From: Coenobita brevimanus
Lineage: Eukaryota; Arthropoda; Malacostraca; Decapoda; Coenobitidae
NCBI GenBank assembly: GCA_032717465.1
Contig: CM064667.1
Span: 2,439,605-2,503,604 of the forward strand
Length of the DNA: 64,000 nucleotides
Direction of reading: 5' to 3'
This document shows, piece by piece, positions 51,436-60,335 of this stretch (its first letter is position 1; every line of letters begins with the position of its first letter). Made by a program: the position numbers and the translations under genes. Below the pieces are notes generated by a model. That model had not been told where the DNA came from and made no database searches. It saw only the letters and a program-made list of their open reading frames with translations.

Positions 51436-51795
51436 AGGCCAAGGAGAAGGTGTAGAGATATGGTGGATGAGTGTGTGAGGAAGAGAGGTTTGGAAGTCGG
51501 TGAGGCTAGGGAACTGACAAGAGATCGAGCTGGCTGGATGAATGTTGTGAGAAGAAGCGCATGATCAGGGATTTTGGCACTCGTTTTTAACGTGGGAGCA
51601 TCCGGATTGACTCAATCAGATACGTTTATGTGAAGCTACAGAACGTGGTGAATATTTTTGGCGTATCCGATAGAGCCAAGATTTTGGGGGCTTGAATGAT
51701 GAGTGAATGGAAGTGTGGCCCATTGGATTGGGCAAATTTGGGCTCTCTGGACATTGCTACTCCTCACCCTACCCTTGGGTGGGAAAGGAGGTCCA

Positions 51796-51822
51796 GATGA
51801 TGATGATGATGATGATGATGAT
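51796..51822 (+). repeat. GAT trinucleotide repeat, LINE tail
   Basis: About nine GAT units directly after the LINE 3' UTR. Similar but shorter runs end the copies at 38048 and 54308-54322. Confidence 0.85.
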
Positions 51823-51877
51823 ACAAGTTACCTTTATTTACTTGCTTTTTCAATTAATTTTCTATGCCTGCCCGTAG

Positions 51878-52015
51878 GTATCAGTGGGGGTGGAGAGGAG
51901 TACAGTGGGATGTCTTCCCCTCACCACATTCAGTCCATCACCAACAAGCCAGTCAAATCCCCAGCCTGGGCATTCCTTCCTGCTGGGCTTTTGACTGTGT
52001 TGCCAACACATTTTG
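51878..52015 (+). CDS. Candidate exon, PRDM-like gene
   Basis: Acceptor TATGCCTGCCCGTAG. The frame that fits the phase of exon 46958-47099 is open: GISGGGEEYSGMSSPHHIQS, then ITNKPVKSPAWAFLPAG. A possible donor is GTGACTTAG at 52016. The same frame ends in TAA at 52039-52041 if not spliced. No recognised domain. Phase agreement and acceptor are the only support. Confidence 0.28.
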
Positions 52016-52109
52016 GTGACTTAGAGTTGCTTCTCTTTTAACAGTATTTCACTTAGTTATTTCATTACTGACCCGTCCATGATTTTGACAACTCTAGTAT
52101 TTTTTTGCA

Positions 52110-52206
52110 GCTGCTGGGCTGCAGGGAACAGACTATCAAGTCTGTGGCCAGAGCTGGACACACAAAAATTATTGCACACAAACACAGTAGCTGCCACTAG
52201 ACATCA
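52110..52206 (+). CDS. Candidate small exon (weak)
   Basis: Good splice signals: TATTTTTTTGCAG before and GTAAGCACC after. One frame is open (CWAAGNRLSSLWPELD, TQKLLHTNTVAATRHQ), but its phase does not follow from the preceding candidate. Listed for the splice signals only. Confidence 0.2.
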
Positions 52207-52487
52207 GGTAAGCACCAGCCCACTACAGTACACACAGGATGAACCTTTGACAGGTTGTTCTCATTACTGAATCTGTTCATCTTGGGCTGACCCTCAACCC
52301 TTCCATTAAGTGTGGTTTAAATTGGATACAAACTTTTTGCCTTGAGGGCCTGACCTTTGACCAATGGTTTTCAGTAGCAGTAGGTAACCCATTGGCTGAT
52401 CCGCCACATTGTCATCACATTTAGTTTAAATCAGGTCAGAACTGTTTGAGAAAACTAGTACACTATATACCAATCCCATACCAGGTC

Positions 52488-52795
52488 TGTTCAGAAAGCA
52501 TCCAACCTTAGACTTGAAAACAATAAGTAACTAATCTCTTGAGCCAGGACACTAATCCCCTTCCAAGTAGGCCCCTTCTGACATAACACACGTAGACCAG
52601 TGTTCTTTCCACTTCCTGAAACATTTTTCAAAGTCGGTTTTCGACATCTCCTGCAGGTGCTTTGTTGCATTATCATGATCTCTTCTCTCAGGTGAACGTT
52701 GCTCAAGACATGCTGGAGTGTGCAAATCACGATCCAGACTTTCTGAAGACTGTTATCACCGGAGGTGAGACTGGGGTTGTTGTTTTTCATACATT
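52488..52795. pseudogene. mariner transposase relic, two parts in opposite orientation
   Basis: The plus strand 52690-52790 reads VNVAQDMLECANHDPDFLKT, then VITGGET, the block around the second D of mariner DDD transposases (usually GDETW). The minus strand 52490-52640 reads KWKEHWSTCVMSEGAYLEGD, the mariner C-terminal block, and ends at a terminal sequence GGTCTGTTCAGAAAGCATCC. The middle is lost and the halves face each other, so an internal inversion with deletion took place. Confidence 0.7.
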
Positions 52796-52859
52796 ATGCA
52801 AGTTTATTAGGTGTATGTAGTGCATAAACAGTATTATTTAGATGTAATACACTTAATTC

Positions 52860-52962
52860 ACATTCATAATTGCGTGCACACATGGGCAGAACGTATACGC
52901 GAATTTACCACATACGCGAAGGGTCTGGGTACGTAACCCTCGCATAAATTAAGGGATTACTG
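52860..52962 (-). repeat. pogo/Tigger-type right terminus
   Basis: In reverse complement it begins TA-CAGTAATCCCTTAATTTA, then GCGAGGGTTACG. This resembles the TIR of 14320-16374. The other end was not found. Confidence 0.45.
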
Positions 52963-53100
52963 TACATACACTGTATAGATATCCAGTGCCCCCTGTGGTA
53001 AACAGCCCCTCACCAGAATCAAACCAGGGTCCTTGCCCATGGTGAGATGCAGGGAAGTATGGGCAGTCCTGACACCTTGGTGGGCACCCAAGCTGCTTTG

Positions 53101-53413
53101 CTGCACTGAGGGTACACGTTGCCACCACATGTAGGCTGCACTGAGGGTACACGTTGCCACCACATGTAGGCTGCACTGAGGGTACAGTTGCCACCACATG
53201 TAGGCTGCACTGAGGGTACAGTTGCCACCACATGTAGGCTGCACTGAGGGTACACGTTGCCACCGCATGTAGGCTGCACTGAGGGTACACGTTGCCACCA
53301 CATGTAGGCTGCACTAAGGGTACACGTTGCCACCACATGTAGGCTGCACTGAGGGTACACGTTGCCACCACATGTAGGCTGCACTGAGGGTACAGTTGCC
53401 ACCACATGTAGGC
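53101..53413. repeat. 34/35-bp minisatellite, 9 copies
   Basis: Unit CTGCACTGAGGGTACACGTT plus GCCACCACATGTAGG. Three units lack one base. It grows out of the edge of a dispersed repeat (52980-53100) whose relatives are at 35500-35720 and 37640-37700. Artefact ORFs such as CSLHVVAT repeats on the minus strand come from it. Confidence 0.9.
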
Positions 53414-53514
53414 TCTTATCAGTTCCTCTCTGTTGGTGCAAGAGGTGCATAGCATCTTTAGATAAAAGTGCTGATGGTGGTATGACGAAAAAAACACATG
53501 CTAGGAGTAAACAG

Positions 53515-53678
53515 CTTATGTTTGTGTTTTCTGTCCTCGGGTTCGTTCAACTGGATACTGTTTGTGCATGGTGTGTGTGTGGTTTCCTGAAGCAGAACAG
53601 TGTGCTGGTGCAGATGGAGGCCAACCTGTTCTTCCTTACCGGTGTTGGTGTTCCTTCTTGTACCGAGCTCAGAGTTGG
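53515..53678 (+). CDS. Candidate PR-domain exon of a PRDM-like gene (C-terminal half)
   Basis: The open frame reads LDTVCAWCV, KQNSVLVQMEANLFFLTGV, PSCTELRVG, then the donor GTAAGGAG. In PRDM proteins the equivalent stretch has NWM-x-FV, then EQN-x-x-A-x-Q, an I-x-F/Y-x-x-T strand and P-G-x-E-L-x-V. QN, FF-x-T and TELRV match in order and spacing. The acceptor is unclear (AG at 53513-53514 lacks a good pyrimidine tract), so the 5' boundary is a guess. Joins the following exon to give RVGWSKQYA. Confidence 0.45.
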
Positions 53679-53938
53679 GTAAGGAGAAGGGAGAACTAAA
53701 ATAACTGCATTACCAGATTTACGAAGTTAATAATCAGACAGCCTAAATTTCCTGGATATTCTCCTTTTTAATCAGACACCAGTCCATTATAACTGAAAGT
53801 CTGAAGTACCCATTATGTGAAACTACTGTATATTGTTTTTAGTAGCGGGGAAAAAAAATGCACATTTACTAGCTTGCATTTTTCTGTAAATAAATGGAAG
53901 TACATTTTGAAAACTAATGGTGACCATTTCCAACACAG

Positions 53939-54005
53939 GTGGTCAAAGCAGTATGCCATTAAGAGAAGCTTGGAGGCCTCAGGCCAACACAACAGGAGAT
54001 GAAAG
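53939..54005 (+). CDS. Candidate PR-domain end exon, with in-frame TGA
   Basis: Acceptor CATTTCCAACACAG and donor GTAAGAGA are both good. Joined to the previous candidate it reads G-WSKQYAIKRSLEASGQ, resembling the end of PR domains (L-x-V-W-Y-x-x-x-Y-A). Near its end the same frame meets TGA (54000-54002), so the protein would stop here in this isoform, or the gene is damaged. Another phase is open but loses the PR motif. Its exit phase does not match the zinc-finger exon at 54729, so an intermediate exon may be missing. Confidence 0.4.
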
Positions 54006-54112
54006 GTAAGAGAATTGCTCTGATATAAACTCTCACTCTACCAGTTGGTATCAAGGTTTTCATATACAGTAAAGAATAACATTTGCCATGATTAAGTGAT
54101 TTTAGATAAGGG

Positions 54113-54325
54113 GATCTGGGGGACTCTATCAGATACATTTATGTGAAACTACAGGACATGGTGAATGTTTTTGGCATATCAGGTAGAGCCAGGATTCCGG
54201 GGCTTGAATGATGAGTGAATGGAAGTGTGACCCATTGGATTGGGCAGACTTAGGCTGTCTGGACGTGCTACTCCTCACCCTCCCCTAAAGTGGGAAAGGA
54301 GGACTGGATGATGATGATAATAAAG
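54113..54325 (+). repeat. GAT-tailed LINE, 3' UTR fragment
   Basis: Matches 51620-51825 (TACATTTATGTGAAACTACA, GAGTGAATGGAAGTGTG, CTACTCCTCACCCT) and ends GGATGATGATGATAATAAAG. No ORF. Confidence 0.8.
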
Positions 54326-54728
54326 AATAACTTAAGCTTTATCATAAGGAGACAGTCATGTAGGCCTTATTTAGTCACATTTCAGGAAACTACAGTGAGT
54401 ATTTAGTGTATTTCAATATTGTAAGTCATTTGTTATTAAAATCATCTGGAGGCAACAGAAATTTAGTAGGAGAAAAAAGTCCCTGAGGTCAGGAGTGCAG
54501 GGGATGTGGACACCACCTGTGTGTGTGAAAGTAAGTGTTGGCTGTGAAAGTATATATATTTGTAAGGTGAAGGAGGTTTTGTGGAAGACCAAACAGGATG
54601 TAGATGAATAACAAGTGCGTAAATAACCGAGATGTGTAATTTGAATACCAAACAGAACTGATAAATGTGAAAAATGCTCCAACATGTATTTATCAGCTAC
54701 TGACACTGTCTTCCATTCTTTATCATAG

Positions 54729-54826
54729 TGATGGAATCTGTGTGTAAATGTTGGCTGTGTTACCAGTGTGGGCAGAAGTTGGAGACTTGGGCTCTGTGGC
54801 AGCACCACCTCTCCATTCATGACCAG
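54729..54826 (+). CDS. Candidate C2H2 zinc-finger exon of a PRDM-like gene
   Basis: Acceptor CCATTCTTTATCATAG, donor GTGAGCCAC. The 98-bp exon encodes, after 2 phase bases, MESVCKCW-LCYQCGQKLETW and ALWQHHLSIHDQ. C-YQ-C followed by an 11-12-residue finger, H and H-x3/4-H fits a C2H2 zinc finger. In PRDM10-type proteins a single finger of similar look (CYEC...HLNSHD) comes soon after the PR domain, which matches the order here. The gene would continue beyond, but downstream DNA is only repeats until at least 64000. Confidence 0.5.
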
Positions 54827-55074
54827 GTGAGCCACTATGCTACAAGCCACTGTAAGCCATTTTTTCTAACCAGACATACATCTCTAACACATTTCAGTTC
54901 AGTTGATTGCCACATACTGTCAGATTGTTGTGACAGTTTAACAAAAGCATGTTCTGTTATTCGTACCTGACAGAGATCCCAAACCCCCTTCAGTTCATTT
55001 GGTAGCCAGACAAAGTCAGACTGCATTGATAATTAGTAACCAAGGAGATTCATTCCTGCATTATGTAACTGTCT

Positions 55075-55801
55075 ATCTATCTATCTATTGCCAGATGCCA
55101 TAATCTCGTAAAGGGTGGCTGCTTGACTTTGAGTTAGTGGTTTTACGGGGAGGGGCACTAACCCTTCACATGTAGAGGTGTATGGTATGTAGGAGGACTG
55201 CTGGGCCTTGATAGCAGGCTGTGAAGCCTATGCCCAGAGTCGGACACATAAAAAAAAAAAATAAAAAAAAAAATAAAAAAAAAAAACACTTGTTGACACA
55301 TATGGAACACATATGGGTTGGTTATATGGTTACCACCCAGCATTGTAAGTGGTTTCCTGGCTTACAGGAAACCATTAGGCTTGTCACTCAATGTAAAGCC
55401 ACCTGAAAAGGAAAGAAGAGTAATAAAAAGTGACAGGAAAGATGGGAGAAAAAGGAAGAGAGGAGGACAGACACTGAAAAAGAATGATAGAGATGAAAGA
55501 GGAAGTAGGCAGCACTACATGAAGTGAGTGGATGATGGTGAGAAATAGGAAGACAGGAGGACAGACACAGAAAAAGAATGATAAAGGTGAAAGAAGAAGT
55601 AGGCAACACTTCATCAAGTGAGTGAATGATGGTGAAAAATAAGAAGAGAGGAGGACAGACACAGAAAAAGAATGATATAGGTGAAGGAAGAAGTAGGCAG
55701 CAATTCAAGTGAGTGAATGATGGTGAGAAATAAGAAGAGAGGAGGACAGACACAGAAAAAGAATGATAAAGGTGAAGGAAAAAGCAGGCAGCACTACATC
55801 A
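55075..55801. repeat. RTE-tailed SINE-like repeat, interrupted, with a 92-bp tandem part
   Basis: Begins TATCTATCTATC and TTGCCAGATGCCATAATC (reverse complement of the RTE terminus), then the body shared with 11947-12300. A truncated SINE1 is inserted at 55168-55287. From 55440 a ~92-bp unit (GAGGACAGACAC, AAAAAGAATGATA, AGTAGGCAGCACTACATCAA) is repeated about four times. The repeat continues after LINE F at 59348 (TGTGAGTGGATGATGG). Confidence 0.7.
55168..55287 (+). repeat. SINE1 fragment with A-rich tail
   Basis: Matches the last ~100 bp of SINE1 (51330-51435): ACATGTAGAGGTGTATGGTA, GGCTGTGAAGCC, CAGAGTCGGACACAT, then an A-rich tail with scattered T. Lacks boxes A and B (5'-truncated). Confidence 0.8.
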
Positions 55802-55839
55802 AGGCACACTCAGCACTCTTCAGGCACAAAATGATCCAC

Positions 55840-56250
55840 AGGAATACATGGCGAGTGATGGGAAGGGTGGGTGGTGAACTGAATGAACGGAAGGCATTGA
55901 TTGATTATGTATGTGTGGATGAAAGGATGAGAAGGTGTATAATGGATGCAAGAGTATATAGAGGTTGGGAGAGTGGACTTTAATTCTGAACACCACTAGG
56001 TGGTGGTCAGAATTAAAGTCCAAATAAAATGGAGAAATAGAAGAAGGGAAGGACAGGAGGAAGTAGTTCATACAAGAAGAGTGGAAAAGTTGCAAGATGG
56101 AAAAAAGACAGAATATAAGAGGGAAGTGGAGGAGCGATTAGGTAAATATAGATTGGAGCAGATGGGGGACATGAAAGGTGTGTGCAAGACATTCACAAAA
56201 GAAATCTGTGCAGCATGTGAGGTGGTGTGTGAGGTGAAGAGAAGATGAGA
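55840..56250 (+). pseudogene. Endonuclease end and linker of LINE F
   Basis: ELNERKALIDYVCVDERM and CIMDARVYRG, then SEHHLVVVRIKV, the place of the SD-H-x-LV catalytic motif of APE-type endonucleases, with D changed to E. Then a basic linker (WRNRRREGQEEV, RRVEKLQDGKK, KEICAACEVV). Frameshift at ~55980. Confidence 0.7.
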
Positions 56251-56627
56251 GGGGGTGCAGGGAACAGCATGGTGGACTGAAGAGGTGAGAGAAGCTGTGC
56301 CACAAAAGAAGAAAGCATATAGTGAGTGGATGAGAAACAGGCGTGGAAGAAGTTGAGAGACAGAAGAGAGAGTTATACGTAGAGAGGAAAAGAGAGGTGA
56401 AAAGATCAGTAAGAGAGAGTATGAAGAGAGTGGATGAGGAATTTGGAAGGAATTTGAGTGCAAAGTGGAGGGAATGTAAGAAATGTTCTAAAAAGATGTA
56501 AAGAGAGTTAGACAGGGTGGCAATGAAGTTAGTAGGGGAGAGAAAGATAAAAATGGTAGATTACTAGTGGAGAAGGGAGAAAAAGTGAGCAGATGGAGAG
56601 AACACTTTAATGACTTGTTGAACATAG

Positions 56628-57716
56628 TTTTTTTTTTTTTTTTTATGTAAGGAAGAAATAACCAAAGGCCACGAGCCCGCAGTAACTGTTCCCTCCTACA
56701 GAGAAACAAAATACAAGAGAGAGCCAAATTCAAGATCCAATTATTTCAAGATGCCTGGACATACCGCATTTGAAAGACTGGAGATCATAGGAAGCGGGAA
56801 ATACAGACAGAGGGAGACAGTTCCAGAGTTGACCTGTTCCATAAATGAAGGACTGGGAGTAATGGTTAACTCTTGTATTAGAGAATTGGACAGAAGAGGT
56901 ATGAGAGTTTGCTGCTAGACGGGTGCTACGCGCCCGTCGTACAGGTGGAGGAATACATGCAGACAGTTCAGAGGAGCAGTGACCATTGAATTAGCGATAG
57001 AAAAGAGATAAAGATGCAACACAGCAGCGAAGAGACAGAGGTTGAAGGGAGTCAGTAAGAGGAGGAGAGTTAATGAGACGAAAAGCCTTTGACTCCACCC
57101 TATTGAGAAGAGCTGTATGTGGGGAACCTCCCCACAAGTGAGAGTTGTACTCCACACGGGCGAATAAAACCCGTGTATAGAGTCGACAATTGTGCAGGGG
57201 TAAAGAAGGAACAGAGTCGGCTTAGCACACCTAATCTCTTGTAAGCAGATTTTACAAGAGATGTAATATGATCTTTCCAAGATAAGTCCTGAGTAAATGA
57301 AATCCCAAGCAAGTTCAAGGATGATGCAGGATTAAGCTGAATATCATTAAACATTGGTGGGTATACCTGTGGAAGATTTTGTCGAGTTGATAGGTGTTAG
57401 AACTGAGTCTTTGATGCATTAAAAACAACCAGATTATTTTTAGACCAGTCAAAGATACGAGCCAAGTTAGACATTAGGTGTGTCATAGCCTCATCCCTTG
57501 TTTGTTGAAGTAACTGCTGAGATGGACGTTGCAGGAACCGAATGGAAAGGTGAAGGGTGGAGTCATCAGCGTATGAGTGGATAGGGTTAGATGTACAGCT
57601 TAGAAGGTCATTGATAAAGATTTATCCCAGACTTGATCGAAAGCCTTTGAGATGTCAAGTGCAATAGCAAAGCTTTCGCCAAAGTCCCGAAAGGAGGATG
57701 ACCAGGAGTCTGAAAG
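56628..57716 (-). mobile_element. Jockey/CR1-like LINE, second subfamily, copy 2, nested in LINE F
   Basis: T-run 56628-56644 is its poly(A) tail. The 5'-truncated body matches 47250-48500: SWSSSFRDFGESFAIALDIS, then SLVKSAYKRLGVLSRL and the C-terminal region. It interrupts LINE F between GTTGAACATAG and AGTGCGAGTATAAG, which are adjacent in copy A. A ~400-bp stretch including YADD is frame-broken. Confidence 0.87.
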
Positions 57717-59311
57717 TAGTGCGAGTATAAGTGGCTGGGGAATGGCTGGGAGAAGGAGGGATGTGAGAAGAGAGAAAGAAATCAGTAGGATGGAAGTTGT
57801 GGAAGCAATGAAGAAAGTCAAAATGGGGAAAGCCCCAGGAATTGATGGAGTGTGTGGTGAAATGCTAAAGCATGGGGGGAGAGATAGTAGTAGAATGAAT
57901 GTGGAAGATATGCAGATTAGCCTGGGAAGAAGGTAGAGTCCCAGAGGATTGGAAGTCAGGTATAATTATTCCCTTGTACAAAGGAAAGGGGGAAAAAGAA
58001 GTGTGTGGTAATCATAGGGGCATTTGTCTTTTTAGTGTAATAGGAAAAGTATATGGTAGGATACTTATTGACAGAGTTAGGGAAATAACAGAGGAATTAG
58101 TTAGAGAACAACAGGGTGGTTTTAGGAAGGGAAGAAGTTGTGTAGATCAGATATTCATTCTTAGATCTTTAGTGGAAAAGTTTCTAGAGAGGGGAAAGAA
58201 GTTGTATGCTGCCTTCAGGGATTTGGAGAAAGCATATGACAGGGTGGATAGACAAGGATTGTGGAAAGTATTAAGAGTATATGGAGTAGATAGGAAGCTG
58301 TTGAAGGCCGTGAAGAGTATGTATGAGGGTACTAAGGCTGCAGTGCGTGTGGATAGTAAACTCGGTGAATTTTTCTATTTGAGTGTTGGACTGAAATAAG
58401 GATGTGTCATGTCTCCATGGTTGTTCAGTCTGTATATGGATGGGGTTATAAAAGAGATACAAGGTATGGCAGTGGATGTTGGAGCAGCCCTAGTGAGAGA
58501 GGGCAGTGTTTGGAAACTTCCTGTACTGTTGTTTACAGATGATACGGTGTTGTTGAGTGATGACGAAGGGAAGCTGTAAGGCTTGGTGGATGAGTTTGGG
58601 AGTGTGTGTAAGAAACGGAATCTAAACGTGAATGTAGGGAAGAGTAAAATGATGGTCTTTGAGAGAGGTGAAGTCAGTGAGTGTACAGTGAGGTTGGATG
58701 AGGAGGAAATGGAAAATGTGAGTACGTTTAGGTACTTGGGTAGAGTGATGAGTAAGGATGGAGGTTTGGAGGGTGAAGTGCTTGAAAGGGTACAGCAGGG
58801 AAGAAAGGTTGCTGGTTCCTTGAAAACACTGATAAGAAGCAGGGAAGTGAGCATGGAAGTGAAAAAGTTACTACATGACAGTATTGTGATATCAACTCTA
58901 ATGTATGGAAGAGAAGCTTGGACCTTGTTGGAGGGACACAAGTCAAGAGTGAGAGCAGTGGAAATGAGTTATTTGAGAGGAACATGTGGAGTTAGATGGA
59001 GAGACAGACTGACAAATGAGGAAGTGAAGGAGCATTGTGGTGTGGATGTGGATGTGATAGGAAACGTTAGGAGAAACACTCTGAGGTGGTTTGGACGTGT
59101 TGAGAGGATGGAGAGCGAGAGACTGACAAGAAGAGTGTACGTGAGTGAGGTGGAGGGGGAGAGAGGGAGGGGGTGGCCAAGGATGAGATGCAGGGATGGG
59201 GTGGAGAGGTATATGAGAGAGGGGGGTGTGAGCTGGGAGCAGGGCAGTGAAATGGAGGAAGACAAGGCGACAAGGAGGCAATTTGTTTGTGGCCACCCCT
59301 TACGGGATTAA
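57717..59311 (+). pseudogene. RTE-type reverse transcriptase ORF of LINE F
   Basis: ISGWGMAGRR, KAPGIDGVCGEML, EDWKSGIIIPLY, NHRGICLFS, GFRKGRSCVDQIF, AAFRDLEKAYDRVD, then TAA at 58397-58399 instead of the GLKQGC codon. The FADD position reads FTDDTVLLSDDE, i.e. the A of the RT active site is T. A stop at 58577-58579 follows, then 58583-59311: VSTFRYLG, GREAWTLLEG, GVRWRDRLTN, LRWFGRVERM, FVCGHP. Dead copy. Confidence 0.86.
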
Positions 59312-59347
59312 AGCATCTGGCAATAGATAGATAGATAGACTACATCA

Positions 59348-59961
59348 TGTGAGTGGATGATGGTTGCCACCACTTACCACTAAATAAAACAAAGGCTGAT
59401 AAATGTTCTGCAACACTTACTCAGTATGCAAGTCACTAGATCACCGTATGCCTTTTAAGCCTTTGTTTATGTAGTGTGAAGTGCCTAAGGGGCGTACCAT
59501 TAAAATAAACGCCAGTATTGCTGAACATGAGCGTCTGACGTTCCCGTGTTTCGTACCATAAATAAATTTGCCGTTTAGGCTACGGCCACACTGAACGTGA
59601 CAAGTGGGGCGACTTGAGCGGGGAGGGATGAGGTGACATGATAAAACACACTGAATTCTATGTGGATGGCCACACTGAATGAGCGGGGAGGTTTGTCGCC
59701 CCGCTCACCCTCCATGCTCTTCACTACGCGATGCAGCATGTTCCAAAATGTCACTCATTGCCTAGCGACACCCCCACTCCCCTGGCATTTGCATCATCAT
59801 TCAGCCGTGCAGGTAATGCGTGTTGGGAAGGTTGGGTTCTGGTAATTATGTCCCCTGAACACCTTATTGGAGCCGTGTACCACAGGAGAGCTGTGTGGGA
59901 TCCAAATTATCCACTCCACAAAAATACGAGTGTTGAAGAAACACTGGGAAGATATCTGTGA
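59348..59961. other. Repeat continuation and unassigned DNA
   Basis: 59348-59400 continues the RTE-tailed repeat interrupted by LINE F. 59580-59700 has two similar segments (GGCCACACTGAACG at 59584, GGCCACACTGAATG at 59668), suggestive of a small MITE, not delimited. No gene seen. Confidence 0.4.
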
Positions 59962-60335
59962 ATATCTGTCTATCTATGTATCTATTGCCAGATGCCTTAA
60001 TCCCGTAAGGGGTCGCTACAAACAAATCGCCTCCATGTTGCCCTGTCCCCCGCCATTTCATTGCCCTGCTCCCAGCTCATGCCCCCCTCTCTCATATACC
60101 TCTCCACTCCATTCCTCCATCTCATCCTTGGCCTCCTCCTCCCTTTCCCCCCCTCCACCTTACTCACATACACTTTCCTCGTCAGTCTGTTGCTCTCCAT
60201 CCTCTCTACATGGCCAAACCACCTCAGTGTGTTTCTCCTAATGCTTCCTATCACATCCACATCCACACCACAACACTCCTTCACTTCCTCATTTGTCAGT
60301 CTCTCTCCATGTGACTCCACATGCTCCTCTCAAAT

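Larger units (their letters stand above)
50600..51822 (+). mobile_element. GAT-tailed RTE-like LINE, split by a SINE
   Basis: The ORF fragment 50640-51085 includes EFKYLSTVTEK, TYGCETVVW, RNVCGAQRVDRI, RERCGVRKS and LRWYGHVERM. After the SINE (51086-51435) it resumes at 51436 with GRPRRRCRDMVDECV-type codons and a 3' UTR, then ends in GAT repeats 51796-51822. Several stops make it a pseudogene. Distinct from the GATA-tailed subfamily in sequence, 3' UTR and tail. Confidence 0.75.
55802..59338 (+). mobile_element. RTE-type LINE copy F (longest), TSD ACTACATCA, split by another LINE
   Basis: The perfect 9-bp duplication ACTACATCA (55793-55801 and 59339-59347) flanks it. The host repeat resumes after the right copy. 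Contains the end of the endonuclease domain, a linker and the RT ORF, then GATA repeats at 59318-59338. The antisense LINE 56628-57716 splits it. It is the only copy here with endonuclease sequence. Confidence 0.92.

Noticed and set aside
52949..53497. Minus-strand ORFs with CSLHVVAT repeats
   Set aside because: Produced by the 34/35-bp minisatellite. Unit length changes shift the frame and no splice or start context supports them.
53362..54005. TGA at 54000 as selenocysteine
   Set aside because: No SECIS-like element or selenoprotein context was seen, and PR domains are not selenoproteins.
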